A stretch of 64,000 bases of DNA from CAZQYC01 sp964597495 (GCA_964597495.1 CAZQYC010000006.1:1-64000), one strand, 5' to 3'; counted from the first letter of the stretch, positions 41,499-51,231 are shown. Notes: generated by a model not told the origin, from the letters alone. A program made the numbers and translations.

Positions 41499-42095
41499 TC
41501 AGAACTGCATGCGGCCTTGAATGCCGAAGCGGGTGATGTCCCCTCCTAAGTTCACGAGCACGCCGGCCGACCACTGGGAATTGAAGTGATAGCGGGCCTC
41601 ACCAACCAGGTACGTGTCGCTGTCGATGCTCCCAACCTCGGCTTGCTGAAGTTCGACGCCGCCTTCGAGTTCGAGTTGCGGGGTGACCATGCCGCGAACG
41701 CGGCCACCGATGAAAAGGCCGGTATCGTCGTCGTCGAACCTACCGACGTCGACCTGCAGGTTGACGATGCCGATGCGGCCGACGATGTCGATTTTATTGT
41801 TGATCGGCCAATGCCCGCCGGCACCGATCGCAAAGCGCGTCACGTCGATATCGAAGTCGAAATTCAGCGACTCGAATTCGGCGAGGACGAAAAAGTTTTC
41901 ATAGACCGGCAGCGATCCTCGCAGCAGCAAGCCGTCGCCGTCGACATCGCTGCCACCATTGCCGTCGATCTCTGCGGACAGCAGATACGTTAAATCCACG
42001 TTGCGATAGTTGAACGCTTGCGCGGCCGCAATACCGGGCAGCGCCAATACGGAAAGAACGATAAAGCTTAACATTCGTTTAGCTTGAGTTCGCAT
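41499..42095 (-). CDS. small outer-membrane beta-barrel protein
   Basis: 198 aa. ATG at 42095 is chosen because aggag sits six bases upstream; ATG at 42101 would touch it. Signal peptide to about residue 26 (GIAAAQA). The mature protein alternates polar and hydrophobic residues in about eight strands (FVLAEFESLNFDFDID, VTRFAIGAGGHWPI, YLVGEARYHF) and ends GIQGRMQF, the terminal Phe expected for BAM-assembled barrels. Acidic Asp-Gly runs (GNGGSDVDGDG, RFDDDD) lie in predicted loops and could bind calcium. Porin or OmpA-barrel-like; function unknown. Confidence 0.82.
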   Translation of the reverse strand: MRTQAKRMLSFIVLSVLALPGIAAAQAFNYRNVDLTYLLSAEIDGNGGSDVDGDGLLLRGSLPVYENFFVLAEFESLNFDFDIDVTRFAIGAGGHWPINNKIDIVGRIGIVNLQVDVGRFDDDDTGLFIGGRVRGMVTPQLELEGGVELQQAEVGSIDSDTYLVGEARYHFNSQWSAGVLVNLGGDITRFGIQGRMQF

Positions 42096-42234
42096 GGTCA
42101 TCTCCTGTTTCGAGTTAGTCAGCAGTTGGTACGGACGACGCCGCGAACCAACGGCGCGCGGAGTCTACGCGAGACAACCGCGAATGTCGTGTCGGCATTT
42201 GCTGACAAAGAGGATGAGCGGCGACGCTTATTTT

Positions 42235-44580
42235 CTATTGCGAATAGAGATCGAATTGCCGATTGTCGCCGATGACGCGTTCGAAATTAAGGCCGAGCGC
42301 CGCAAGCACCGGTTCCGCCACCGGTCGAATTTGCTTATCGACATAGTGTTCACGGTCCAACGAGTGTCGCACGTTGTCGAGCGGTTCGGCGCCGGCAGTG
42401 GTCATCACATAGCTGATCGCGCGTCCGAGCGGCTGACGGGATTTACGCGCTGCCGCAACATGCGGCGGTGTGGTCGCCGTGTAGTCCTCTGCGTCTTTCC
42501 GCAAGTTCTTGCGATACACCAATGAATCGTCCAAGTGGCCGCTCCGAACGCGCATGACGACGTCGGCGAGGTACCGATCGACCGCTTGGTCGGTGAACAA
42601 ACGTTGGTACAATTCGCGCTGCACTTCTTTCGCGAGTGCAGTCCAATCGCGGCGGACGGCTTCCATGCCGACGAACTCCACCGCTTGATTTTCATGCAGC
42701 AACCCCGCGTACCGCTTGCTTGCGCCCCGCGTGCTGTGTCGCGCATGCGGTAGAAACAACCGGCGGTACAGTTTCTCGAATTTGAGTTCGAGACGATTGG
42801 TCACGCGCCAACGCTGCTCGATGTATCCGGCAATTTCGGCGTTTAATTCGGCCGCCAGTTTTTTACCCCGCTCGCGCGCTTCGTGCGGATCGTCGCTTTG
42901 CGCGGCGACGAACAAGCTATCGGTGTCGCCGTACAGTACTTGGTAGCCGGCCGTTTCGAACCAGCGCTTCGACCACAGTAGGATTTCCTTGCCGCTGCCG
43001 GTGATCGAGTTGGCCAGCGAAGGATTGTAGAAGCGGCATGCCGGCGTTCCGAGTACGCCATAAAATGAGTTCATCAAGATTTTAATGGCGTTCGCCGCCA
43101 CCTGATCGCCGCGTTTTTTTGCCGCTTCGCGTTGCGGAAAAAGCTCGTCGAGCATTCTCGGCAAAATTGCGGGCTCGCGTCGGAACGCACCGCCGGGCGT
43201 CAGAATGAGATCGTCGTGCGTGGAGGGATCGCTCACATAGGACAGCGGATCGATGTTGAAGGTGCGAATGAGGCTGGGATAGAGGCTTTTGAAATCGAAC
43301 ACCCACACATTGCGATGCAGCCCTGCCACGGGTTCGAGTACGTGGCCGCCCTGTTGCGCTGCATGTACTCTGGCATCGCTCGATTGCACGCTTGGCGCGA
43401 CGACTTCTTGTCGCTCAAGTTCGCTGAGATAGAGGAAGTCGAAGGATGCAATGCTCGCCGCAACTCGGTCGGGGGTCATCCCGGCCAATTTGCTGCGCGC
43501 GAAGGCCAATTTGACGAGGTTCAATTTCTCGACTATTCGGTAGGCCAAGCGCGCATCGGTACGGGCGTACGCAGCGAAGGCGGTTAGGTTGTGTTTGTAG
43601 TTGTAAACGATTTCGCCAGTTCGATCGCGTACGTCGCCCGCGACCGCCTTGCCTTCGCCGAGTACGGCGCGGGCGACGGCATCGAGCGAATACTCGTCCA
43701 TGCGAATGAAAGCACCGCGTAGGAGATCGATGCCGTCGAGCACCAATCGCCCGGGAATGGTTGCCTGCCCGCTGCCGAAGTAACCCTCGGCCTTGCGAAT
43801 GCGGATGGAGTTGGCATCGCGACCCAGTTTTAACGGGTGCTGCAACCTTGCCGCGATGCGTTCCAATACCGACAGATCGAAATCGACGATATTCCATCCG
43901 GTGATGACATCCGGATCGAGATTGCGGACGCGTTCGCAAAAGAGATCGAGTGCTGCGAATTCATTCGTGCATTGCGTTGCGCGTTCGGGCATCGGACGAG
44001 CGGTGCTGTCGACAATCAACACTTCGTCGATGCTGTCCTCCGCATACAAGGAAATGGCCAGTAGCCGTTGACCTTTTGGGTCGGTCTCTATGTCGAATGC
44101 CAGCACGCGTGGATCGACGTGTGCGTCGATCGGCCGCAGCACTGGATTGTCGAATATCCACGTAACGCCGTTTCCGGATGTCGGCGTTCCTTCTATCTGG
44201 CAACTGCTTTTGATTCCGCGTTCGATGAGATAGCGAGTTGCGAAGCGCACGTCGGCTTCATACGTGTCGATGGCCGCCGCATGCAAACGCTCGCGAAGCG
44301 CAGGCACGTCCGAGGGCAGTACGGTTTCGATGAAATAAGCCGGTTCGCCGTCGAAGGTGCGTTTACCGGCTGGATTTGCGTTGGCGATTCCGAACAGACC
44401 CGCGCGCTCCGCATCGCGCGCGCGAACGTAAAACCGGGGTCTCGCGCGATCGTCACGAATTAAAAAGGTCTCGCCATTCTCGAGTCGTCCGTAGACGTGC
44501 ACGATCGGCACGCGCAGTCCATCGGGTCGGGTCACGACGCGATAGGCTGCTTGCAGTACGAAACCCTTGAATTGATTCAC
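42235..44580 (-). CDS. polB: DNA polymerase II
   Basis: 781 aa from GTG at 44580, where family similarity begins (NQFKGFVLQ); the frame is open to a TTG at 44670, whose extra 30 residues are repeat-encoded. Family B polymerase used in damage tolerance and restart. The proofreading exonuclease shows VLAFDIETDPKG, GWNIVDFDL and YARTDARLAYRI. Polymerase motifs A, B and C are VFDFKSLYPSLI, ILMNSFYGVLG and YGDTDSLF, all intact. No LexA-type box was recognised upstream. No partner genes nearby. Confidence 0.94.
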   Translation of the reverse strand: MNQFKGFVLQAAYRVVTRPDGLRVPIVHVYGRLENGETFLIRDDRARPRFYVRARDAERAGLFGIANANPAGKRTFDGEPAYFIETVLPSDVPALRERLHAAAIDTYEADVRFATRYLIERGIKSSCQIEGTPTSGNGVTWIFDNPVLRPIDAHVDPRVLAFDIETDPKGQRLLAISLYAEDSIDEVLIVDSTARPMPERATQCTNEFAALDLFCERVRNLDPDVITGWNIVDFDLSVLERIAARLQHPLKLGRDANSIRIRKAEGYFGSGQATIPGRLVLDGIDLLRGAFIRMDEYSLDAVARAVLGEGKAVAGDVRDRTGEIVYNYKHNLTAFAAYARTDARLAYRIVEKLNLVKLAFARSKLAGMTPDRVAASIASFDFLYLSELERQEVVAPSVQSSDARVHAAQQGGHVLEPVAGLHRNVWVFDFKSLYPSLIRTFNIDPLSYVSDPSTHDDLILTPGGAFRREPAILPRMLDELFPQREAAKKRGDQVAANAIKILMNSFYGVLGTPACRFYNPSLANSITGSGKEILLWSKRWFETAGYQVLYGDTDSLFVAAQSDDPHEARERGKKLAAELNAEIAGYIEQRWRVTNRLELKFEKLYRRLFLPHARHSTRGASKRYAGLLHENQAVEFVGMEAVRRDWTALAKEVQRELYQRLFTDQAVDRYLADVVMRVRSGHLDDSLVYRKNLRKDAEDYTATTPPHVAAARKSRQPLGRAISYVMTTAGAEPLDNVRHSLDREHYVDKQIRPVAEPVLAALGLNFERVIGDNRQFDLYSQ

Positions 44581-44606
44581 TGCGATATCGTGCGTCTTGA
44601 CGCCCT

Positions 44607-44636
44607 GGCTTGTTAAACGCCGGCTTGTTGAACGAT
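44607..44636. repeat. 15-base tandem duplication
   Basis: ggcttgttaaacgcc (44607-44621) and ggcttgttgaacgat (44622-44636), just upstream of polB. Confidence 0.75.
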
Positions 44637-44867
44637 GCCGAAACAAGCTCGGCGGTAGACTATCTTGCAATGCATCATGTCATTGAAGCCGTCGGCTGAC
44701 TCGATTGGGTGTTTTCCATAACCATTTAAGGTAATCGGGTGATTTTGCGAGGGCTTTGAACCCCTCGATGTTGAGTGCGCGGTCCCATTCGCTTTCAAAA
44801 TTCCGAGAGATATCACACTATTCACATCTCTAAAGAGCGCACGCTACAGCGTGTGATTTTATCGAAC

Positions 44868-44896
44868 CCGGTTGCGTTGAGGCCGGTTGCGTTGAG
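44868..44896. repeat. perfect 14-base duplication with one spacer base
   Basis: ccggttgcgttgag at 44868-44881 and again at 44883-44896, about 75 bases upstream of the retropepsin start. Confidence 0.85.
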
Positions 44897-44970
44897 AATC
44901 AGGTTGATGGGTCGGAGTCGATTTGCCTAGGTCATCAGCTGTCATCGTTCGACAGCAGTTTAGGTGTTCC

Positions 44971-45927
44971 ATGAGACGAATAGCATCGATCTTGATTGTG
45001 CTGACGGCAGTGGGGCCGGCGGCGGCGGGCATGACCGACGACGTCAATAGGCCGGATTCGGCAAGTGTATCCACGACATCGCTGCCCACCGTGCTGGTGG
45101 AGGCGCCGGAGCCGCGGTATGTCGCGCCCACCTTGCGCGACCGAATCGGCCGAATTTGGGCTCCCGTCATGATCAACGGCAAGGGGCCATTTCGCTTGGT
45201 GCTCGATACCGGCGCCAACAGTTCGGCGATTATTCCGTCCGTGGCCGAAAGTCTGGGAATTTCGGTCACCAACTCCAACCAGGTGCGACTTCACGGCGTG
45301 ACCGGATCGGCAATCGTTCCGACGATTTCCGTGAATAGCATCGAAGTCGGCGATCTCCTCATTGAGGATGCCAAGTTGCCGGTGGTCGCGGACGTATTCG
45401 GCGGCGCTGAAGGCGTGTTGGGTCCGAAGGGATTGGGCGACAAGCGCATCTTTATCGATTTCGGTAACGATCTCATCAACATCAGTCGCTCGCAAGGCCA
45501 ATCGACGCCCGTTGGTTACACGCGCGTTCCGCTGAAAATGGTGTCGCAACGGTTGCCGACATTCGAGATTGCCATCGGCGCTATTCGCGTCAAGGCCGTT
45601 CTCGATACGGGCGCGCAACTCACCCTTGGCAATGCAAGCCTTCGTGAAGCACTGCTTCGACGTCGGCGTGAGGGCGTCGATCAAACCATCGTCGGCGTGA
45701 CCCTCGACGTCGCTTCGGGTAAGAGCATTGCGGTGCCGACCATGGTGATCGGCGAAGCAATACGGATACGCAATCTGCAGGTCACGTTCGGCGACATGTT
45801 TATTTTCGACAAGTGGGAAATGACTCGCGATCCAGCTCTTATCATCGGGATGGACCTGATCGGATCGCTCGATAAAGTGGTCATCGACTATAGAACGCGG
45901 GACTTGTACCTGCGTGCGCGGCGTTGA
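44971..45927 (+). CDS. exported retropepsin-like aspartic protease with two DTGA lobes
   Basis: 318 aa from ATG at 44971, which begins a clean signal peptide (RRIASILIVLTAVGPAAAG); 16 extra upstream codons are in frame. Two aspartyl-protease lobes are visible, each with its own active-site motif: FRLVLDTGANSSAIIP at about 75-90 and VKAVLDTGAQLTLGN at about 210-224. Each is followed by the flap and psi-loop segments (GVLGPKGLGDKRIFIDF, IIGMDLIGSLDKVVIDY). Retroviral-type enzymes are homodimers with one motif per chain. Here both Asp are in one chain, as in pepsin. Periplasmic target unknown. Confidence 0.85.
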   Translation: MRRIASILIVLTAVGPAAAGMTDDVNRPDSASVSTTSLPTVLVEAPEPRYVAPTLRDRIGRIWAPVMINGKGPFRLVLDTGANSSAIIPSVAESLGISVTNSNQVRLHGVTGSAIVPTISVNSIEVGDLLIEDAKLPVVADVFGGAEGVLGPKGLGDKRIFIDFGNDLINISRSQGQSTPVGYTRVPLKMVSQRLPTFEIAIGAIRVKAVLDTGAQLTLGNASLREALLRRRREGVDQTIVGVTLDVASGKSIAVPTMVIGEAIRIRNLQVTFGDMFIFDKWEMTRDPALIIGMDLIGSLDKVVIDYRTRDLYLRARR

Positions 45928-45978
45928 TCATAGAGAGTCGACGGAACTGAGCGTCGGTTACCTGATTTTCTGCGAACC

Positions 45979-46827
45979 TTATCCGTCGCCGAGAATTCGC
46001 GGCTGTTTCGATGCGACGAAAATGGCGTCGGCGGGTTTGTCGAGTCGGACCGCGCACAATCTACCGCCCCATACGCAGCCGGTATCGATGGCCAGAACGT
46101 GCTCGTCGGTGTCGCGGCTATCGTAGTAGTCGAGCGCCGACCAGTGACCGCACACCACGGTCGTATCCTCGGAACGGCGTTTAGGAGCTCGGAACCAGGG
46201 ATGAAGATCGTCGGGAATGTCCGATAGTTTTCCCTTGTATTTAAGCGCCAAGCGGCCCTCGGCGTCGCACGCTCGCAGGCGCGTAAAGCAATTGACGATG
46301 AAACGTAGGCGATCCGTCCCTTTTAGCGTGTCCGACCAGCGGTCCGGCTGATTGCCGTACAAGTTCGCGAGTAGATTTTTCGCCGTGGCATCGTTGCGCA
46401 GCGCCGACTGAACTTCACTTGCGCAACGTTGGGCAGTCCGTAAGTCCCACTGCGGCGGCAGGCCGGCGTGCACGAGCGTGTAGTTCAGACGCGCGTCGTG
46501 ATGCAGGAGCGGCTGCTGCCGCAACCAGTCGAGCAAGTCATTGCCGTCGCGCGCCGTGAGGATTTCATCGAGCGTATCGTCGTCGCGCCGCTTGCCGTCG
46601 CCGAATGCGACGGCGAGCAAGTGCAAATCATGATTGCCGAGAACCGTAATGGCAGCGGTGTCGAGCGAACGAACGTAGCGCAATACCTCGAGCGATTGCG
46701 GCCCCCGGTTGACGAGATCGCCGACAAACCACAACTGATCGTGCTCGCGATTGAAGTTTATCCGTGCAACCAGTTCGGTCAGCTCGGCAAAACAACCTTG
46801 GACGTCACCGATGGCGTAAATGGGCAT
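45979..46827 (-). CDS. apaH: symmetrical bis(5'-nucleosyl)-tetraphosphatase
   Basis: 282 aa from ATG at 46827 (MPIYAIGDVQG); the longer open frame upstream overlaps apaG and is not used. Hydrolyses Ap4A to two ADP and, as known in E. coli, also removes Np4 caps from RNA. Metallophosphatase motifs GDVQGC, GDLVNRGP, GNHD and VCGHWSALDYY are complete. It lies 37 bases after apaG. The gene order rsmA upstream of apaG and apaH is the classic enterobacterial one, here interrupted by a universal stress gene. Confidence 0.96.
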   Translation of the reverse strand: MPIYAIGDVQGCFAELTELVARINFNREHDQLWFVGDLVNRGPQSLEVLRYVRSLDTAAITVLGNHDLHLLAVAFGDGKRRDDDTLDEILTARDGNDLLDWLRQQPLLHHDARLNYTLVHAGLPPQWDLRTAQRCASEVQSALRNDATAKNLLANLYGNQPDRWSDTLKGTDRLRFIVNCFTRLRACDAEGRLALKYKGKLSDIPDDLHPWFRAPKRRSEDTTVVCGHWSALDYYDSRDTDEHVLAIDTGCVWGGRLCAVRLDKPADAIFVASKQPRILGDG

Positions 46828-46864
46828 GGTGAGGTAGGAACAGCGTCTACCGCCAACGGCATTC

Positions 46865-47248
46865 CTAATGCAGTATTCCGGGCATCGCCAAGCGAAACGG
46901 CGGAATGGGCGCGTCGAAGTGCGCGCCGTCGTCGGCAACCATTTTGTAGCTTCCTTGCATTGCGCCGACCGGCGTTTCGAGCACCGCTGCGCTTTGATAG
47001 CGAAACCCCTGCCCGGGAAGGAGATACGGCTGTTCGCCGACCACGCCATCACCGCGAGCCTCTTGTACTTTGCCGTTCGCGTCGGTGATTACCCAATGAC
47101 GCGTGAGCAAACGAGCGGGTACTTTGCCTTCGTTTCGAATTGTAATGGTGTACGCAAATACGTAATGATCTTCCGTCGGCTTGGATTGATCATCGACATA
47201 CGTGGTACTGACGTCGATGCGAATGCGGTGGCGATGCGGTTCGGTCAT
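46865..47248 (-). CDS. apaG: ApaG protein
   Basis: 127 aa from ATG at 47248 (MTEPHRHRIRIDV); the upstream open part is rejected because similarity starts here. A single fibronectin-III-like beta-sandwich. Conserved stretches: YVFAYTITIRNEG, ARLLTRHWVITDANG, VVGEQPYLLPGQGFRYQSA, GAMQGSYKMV. In bacteria it is linked genetically to divalent cation tolerance, but its biochemical role is unsettled. It precedes apaH in the same direction. Confidence 0.95.
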   Translation of the reverse strand: MTEPHRHRIRIDVSTTYVDDQSKPTEDHYVFAYTITIRNEGKVPARLLTRHWVITDANGKVQEARGDGVVGEQPYLLPGQGFRYQSAAVLETPVGAMQGSYKMVADDGAHFDAPIPPFRLAMPGILH

Positions 47249-47355
47249 GGACTGGGCAGCTGAGAGAGCGGTAAGCATTCTAGCAAGTCGATGGCATCCA
47301 TGCGGCGCTGCGGACTTGGGCGGGTCGTAAGGACATAACGCGGTCGTCGGGACGA

Positions 47356-47790
47356 TCACTTGCCGAGCCGGACGGCCAATACGTCGCAAGGCGCTTGATG
47401 CAACACCGTATCTTCGGTGAAGTTCACCATGATCGCGAGGCCGTGGCGCTCTCGGCTGCCGAGGACGATCAAGTCGACCTTTTGTTCTTGAGCGACGCGG
47501 ATGATCTCCGCTTTGATGCTGCCGGTCTCGACCCGCTGCTCCGAGGCCGAAAGTCCAAGTCGATTCGCCAAGTCGGCCAGTTTGGTTTTCGCGCGTTGCA
47601 CGAGTTCGCCTTCGATCTGTACGGCGGGCATTAGCGTTTCACCCATCGGTTCGAGCGGCACGTATTCCACGATGTGCAGCAGCAGGATCTCGGCTTGCTC
47701 GTACGTTGCCACTGCTTTGGCGCGCTCGCCGATGCGCTCGCTGTTTTCGGAGAGATCGACCACCAGCAGAATTTTTTTGTAAGCGCTCAT
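47356..47790 (-). CDS. universal stress protein (UspA family)
   Basis: 144 aa single-domain UspA fold. It starts YKKILLVVDLSENSER and has the ATP-binding-type signature LIVLGSRERHGLAIMVNFTEDTVLHQAPCDVLAVR, here split between residues 107 and 141; the classical G-x2-G-x9-G-S/T loop is only partly met, so nucleotide binding is uncertain. It lies between rsmA and apaG. Expression is probably stress-linked by family, but no regulatory site was found. Confidence 0.92.
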   Translation of the reverse strand: MSAYKKILLVVDLSENSERIGERAKAVATYEQAEILLLHIVEYVPLEPMGETLMPAVQIEGELVQRAKTKLADLANRLGLSASEQRVETGSIKAEIIRVAQEQKVDLIVLGSRERHGLAIMVNFTEDTVLHQAPCDVLAVRLGK

Positions 47791-47882
47791 CGCGAGTCCT
47801 CGTGGGGAGTGTGGATGACGTGACGCGTCAACGCGATCTTGGCGTGAATCAGCGCCCGAGTCTATCAGCTTGTAGCAAAAGG

Positions 47883-48662
47883 CTATCCCTTCGCCGCGAG
47901 GATGGTAGCCAATGCCGCATACCTTTCCGGTTCGATGACTTCGGCTCGCAATCCCGGATCGATGCCTGCTGCTCGAATATCCGACTCGTCCAGCAATGAC
48001 TTGAGCGCGTTGCGCAGCGTCTTGCGCCGCTGGGCGAACGCTGCCGATACCACGCGGGCGTACATGGCGTGGTCGCCGATCTCGAAGGGCGGCTCATGAT
48101 GGGGAACCAGCCGAAAAAAGGCGGACATGACTTTGGGAGGAGGGTGAAAGGCACCTGGTGCGATGTCGAATAATTTTTCTACTCGGGCGTGCGGCGCAAG
48201 CATCACGGTGAGGCGTCCGTACGCCTCGTCGCCGGCGCTGGCCGCCATGCGCTCGACCACTTCTTTTTGCAGCATGAAGTGCATGTCGCGAATCAGGCTT
48301 ATCTGCTCGATGAGGCGAAATAGAAGCGGCGTGGAGATGTTGTAGGGAAGGTTGCCGACCACACGCAACGTCCGCGCTTGACGAGTGAGCGCGCCCAAAT
48401 CGAATTCCAATGCGTCGCCTTCGTGGATGCGCAACGTGCCGAGTCCGGCGGCCTTCAATTGCAATTCGCGAATCGCATCGCGATCGATTTCGACGGTATC
48501 CAGTTCGCCATGTCGAATTAAGAGCGGAACGGTAATCGCTCCGAGGCCCGGGCCGATTTCGACGATACGATCGCCTGGCTGAGGATCGATTGCCTTCACG
48601 ATGCGCTCGATCACGCTCCGTTCATGTAGAAAATGCTGGCCGAAACGTTTTCGAGGGAACAT
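47883..48662 (-). CDS. rsmA: 16S rRNA dimethyladenosine transferase
   Basis: 259 aa from ATG at 48662 (MFPRKRFGQHFL); a TTG at 48692 would add ten residues. Dimethylates A1518 and A1519 of 16S rRNA in the last steps of small-subunit maturation. SAM motif I is EIGPGLGAITVPLL and the catalytic motif is NLPYNIS. The C-terminal helical domain has FAQRRKTLRNALKSLL. Methylase loss gives kasugamycin resistance. It is 33 bases after pdxA in a run surA-pdxA-rsmA, as in E. coli. Confidence 0.97.
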   Translation of the reverse strand: MFPRKRFGQHFLHERSVIERIVKAIDPQPGDRIVEIGPGLGAITVPLLIRHGELDTVEIDRDAIRELQLKAAGLGTLRIHEGDALEFDLGALTRQARTLRVVGNLPYNISTPLLFRLIEQISLIRDMHFMLQKEVVERMAASAGDEAYGRLTVMLAPHARVEKLFDIAPGAFHPPPKVMSAFFRLVPHHEPPFEIGDHAMYARVVSAAFAQRRKTLRNALKSLLDESDIRAAGIDPGLRAEVIEPERYAALATILAAKG

Positions 48663-48695
48663 TAAATAGGTTAGTACCGAATAAGTGCGCAACGG

Positions 48696-49721
48696 TTAAT
48701 TTTGAGATGGCCTGTCGCTACTCGCCAATTGAATGGCTAATTCGATCGCTGCCACGAGACTCCCCGTATCTGCCTTCCCGGTTCCGGCGAGGTCGAGAGC
48801 CGTGCCGTGATCGACCGACGTGCGCACGATCGGGAGTCCCAGCGTTACGTTGACCGCGTGGCCGAAGCCGGCATATTTGAGCGTGGGTAAGCCCTGATCA
48901 TGAAACATGGCGAGCACTGCATCGCATTGATCGAGCAAGTGCGGCGTAAAGGCCGTATCGGCGGGCAAAGGTCCAAGCAGCCGCAGCCCTTGTGCGCGCA
49001 AGGTTTCAAGAGTGGGGGCGATGATTTCGATTTCTTCGCGACCGAGATGCCCGGATTCGCCGGCGTGCGGATTCAAGCCGCAAACGAGAATACGCGGCTT
49101 CTCGATATGGAACCTTTGGGCGAGGTCGCGATGGAGAATGTTCAGCGTCTGTGTCAGTAGCGCTGGCGTGATGGCCGAAGGAACCTGCGATAGCGGCAGA
49201 TGCGTTGTCGCAAGCGCCACACGCAGTGCGCGCTTTGAGCTTTGAGCGGTTGCGACCAGCATCATGACTGGCAGCGGAGCTTGAGTGCGGTCGGCCAAAT
49301 ATTCCGTATGACCGAGAAAGGGGACGCCGGCGTCGTTGATGACGCTCTTCTGAACGGGTGCCGTCACCATGGCAGAAAATTTTCCGGTTTTGCAGCCGTC
49401 GACTGCGTAGTCCAGCATGTTCAACACATAGCGGGCGTTCTGGATATCCAGACGGCCTGCGGCGACGGTCGTTGCAACCGGCATGTGCGCAATGGTCAGT
49501 GCATTCGCCTGCGTACTTGTTTGCGTAGTGGGTTCCGGCGTTGGTTGTGCTTCGTAGTCGCGCAATACAAGCGACTTTCCGAGTTGGCGCGCGCGCGCAC
49601 CGATTGTTCGCCGATCGCCCACGACGACGAGTTCGCACGGAAGGCGAAGTTCCGCGAGAGCAATGCAGAGGTCGGGACCGATGCCCGCGGGTTCGCCCGA
49701 TGTGACGACGATGCGAGGCAC
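48696..49721 (-). CDS. pdxA: 4-hydroxythreonine-4-phosphate dehydrogenase
   Basis: 341 aa from GTG at 49721 (MPRIVVTSGEPAGIGPDL). NAD-dependent step of de novo pyridoxal phosphate synthesis. Metal-binding histidines are seen in PFLGHTEYLADRT, HAGESGHLG and FHDQGLPTLKYAGFG; the substrate segment VTAPVQKSVINDAG is present. Length is normal. It follows surA and precedes rsmA. Confidence 0.96.
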   Translation of the reverse strand: MPRIVVTSGEPAGIGPDLCIALAELRLPCELVVVGDRRTIGARARQLGKSLVLRDYEAQPTPEPTTQTSTQANALTIAHMPVATTVAAGRLDIQNARYVLNMLDYAVDGCKTGKFSAMVTAPVQKSVINDAGVPFLGHTEYLADRTQAPLPVMMLVATAQSSKRALRVALATTHLPLSQVPSAITPALLTQTLNILHRDLAQRFHIEKPRILVCGLNPHAGESGHLGREEIEIIAPTLETLRAQGLRLLGPLPADTAFTPHLLDQCDAVLAMFHDQGLPTLKYAGFGHAVNVTLGLPIVRTSVDHGTALDLAGTGKADTGSLVAAIELAIQLASSDRPSQN

Positions 49722-49823
49722 TGAGTTACCGGTTCTCGGGATTAGCGGGCCGAGTGTCGGCCCGCCGAAATGGAATGCCTGAAGGGCGTCGCTGCACCCC
49801 TCGCGTGAGTCAAGTGTGCAAAC

Positions 49824-51167
49824 CTAGAGTCGCGTTTCCACATAAGCATCGCCGCGTAAGCGACGTAGCCAAAGTTCGGTTTCTTCTTCCGCTTTTGCAT
49901 CGCGAAGCGCGGTATAGGCGCGCTGGCGGCGTACGTCATCGGTGGCATCATGTACGCGGCGACCGAGCAACTGCACTAAATGCCAGCCGAACTTGGTCTT
50001 AAACGGCTGGGTGAGCTCGTTGTCATTGAGCGCATCGAGCTGCTGTTCGAATTCCGGAACGAAGGTGCCCGGTCCTGTCCAGCCTAAGTCGCCGCCTTCC
50101 GCCGCGGAACCTGGATCCGCCGAGGTCACCGAGGCAATGGCGGCAAACTCCTCTTTGCCGACCACGATGCGTTCGCGAATTTTTTCCAGACGTTGCTTCA
50201 CGGTGTTATCGTCTTCGAGATCGTTGGTTCGCAACAAGATGTGTCGCACGTGCACCTGCGAAACGACCGATTGCTGCGCGCCGCCGCGTATTTCGTTCAG
50301 CTTGAAAATGTGGAAGCCGCTCGGCGTGCGAAGCGGTTGGGTGATATCGCCGGCCTTCATCGTGGGAATCAATTCCGAAACGATCGACGGCAGCTCGGCG
50401 CCTTTGCGCCAGCCGAGCGAGCCGCCTTCGACGTTGGTGGAGCTATCGGAATAAGCGACGGCGACTTGGGCGAAATCGGTGCCGCCTTTGATTTTTTCAT
50501 ACGCTTCCTGAGCGCGAGCCTCCCGCGCCGCCAATTGCTCGTTGCTGGCCGTGGCCGTCACGGAAATCAAGATGTGAGACAGACTGTACTGCGCATTCTG
50601 GTCCGGCAGTTTTTCCTGGCGTGCCAGGAACTGATCGAGTTCGCGCGGCGACACGTTGATGCGCGCGACGACATCGCGCTGACGCAGCAATTGCATGGTG
50701 ATGTCACGGCGCATTTCATCGCGGAAGTTTCGATAGTCGATTCCTTGAGCGGCGAGGGCGTCGGGCAGCTGGCTAAATTGAATGTTGCCGCGCTGTGCCA
50801 CGTCTTCCAGCGAGCCGTTCAGCATCTCGTCGGAAACCTTGATGCCGGCGCGCTCGGCGCGTTGCAGTTGCACTTCCTGCACGATCAACCGCTCCAGCAC
50901 CTGTTGGCGCAACACGCTCCGGGGCGGCAGCTCGGTCTTGCGCTCTTTAAGCCGCGCAACGATGCGGTCGGTTTCCGCATCGAGCTGGCTTTTTAGAATG
51001 ACTTCTTCGCCCACGACCGCGACGATGCGATCGACTAATTCGCCCCGACTCGACAACTCGCGCGTTTGGGCATGGAGCTGGCTTGGGGCTACGGCAACAA
51101 GGGCGGCACAAGCGAGTAAGAAGGTCGACGCGGCGGTCGATACGGAGGCGAGTTTTGCGGAGATCAT
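49824..51167 (-). CDS. surA: periplasmic chaperone/peptidyl-prolyl isomerase SurA
   Basis: 447 aa. Escorts unfolded outer-membrane proteins to the BAM complex. The signal peptide ends QLHAQ. The N-terminal chaperone domain begins ELVDRIVAVVGEEVILKSQLD. Two parvulin domains are at about 195-295 (YSLSHILISV, GSLGWRKGAELP) and 305-410 (VHVRHILLRTND, GDLGWTGPGTFVPEFE). Full length. It lies downstream of lptD, whose product is one of its known clients. Confidence 0.96.
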   Translation of the reverse strand: MISAKLASVSTAASTFLLACAALVAVAPSQLHAQTRELSSRGELVDRIVAVVGEEVILKSQLDAETDRIVARLKERKTELPPRSVLRQQVLERLIVQEVQLQRAERAGIKVSDEMLNGSLEDVAQRGNIQFSQLPDALAAQGIDYRNFRDEMRRDITMQLLRQRDVVARINVSPRELDQFLARQEKLPDQNAQYSLSHILISVTATASNEQLAAREARAQEAYEKIKGGTDFAQVAVAYSDSSTNVEGGSLGWRKGAELPSIVSELIPTMKAGDITQPLRTPSGFHIFKLNEIRGGAQQSVVSQVHVRHILLRTNDLEDDNTVKQRLEKIRERIVVGKEEFAAIASVTSADPGSAAEGGDLGWTGPGTFVPEFEQQLDALNDNELTQPFKTKFGWHLVQLLGRRVHDATDDVRRQRAYTALRDAKAEEETELWLRRLRGDAYVETRL

Positions 51168-51231
51168 TGAATTAGCGGGTCGAAGGTCGAACTGGCGGGT
51201 AAAGCGTTTACTGTTTGCTAGATCCAGATTT

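Larger units (their letters stand above)
44581..44970. other. divergent intergenic region, polB / retropepsin
   Basis: 390 bases with two 15-base-period tandem duplications (44607-44636 and 44868-44896). A CRP-like half-site tgtga occurs near 44852. No gene and no clear promoter. Confidence 0.6.
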
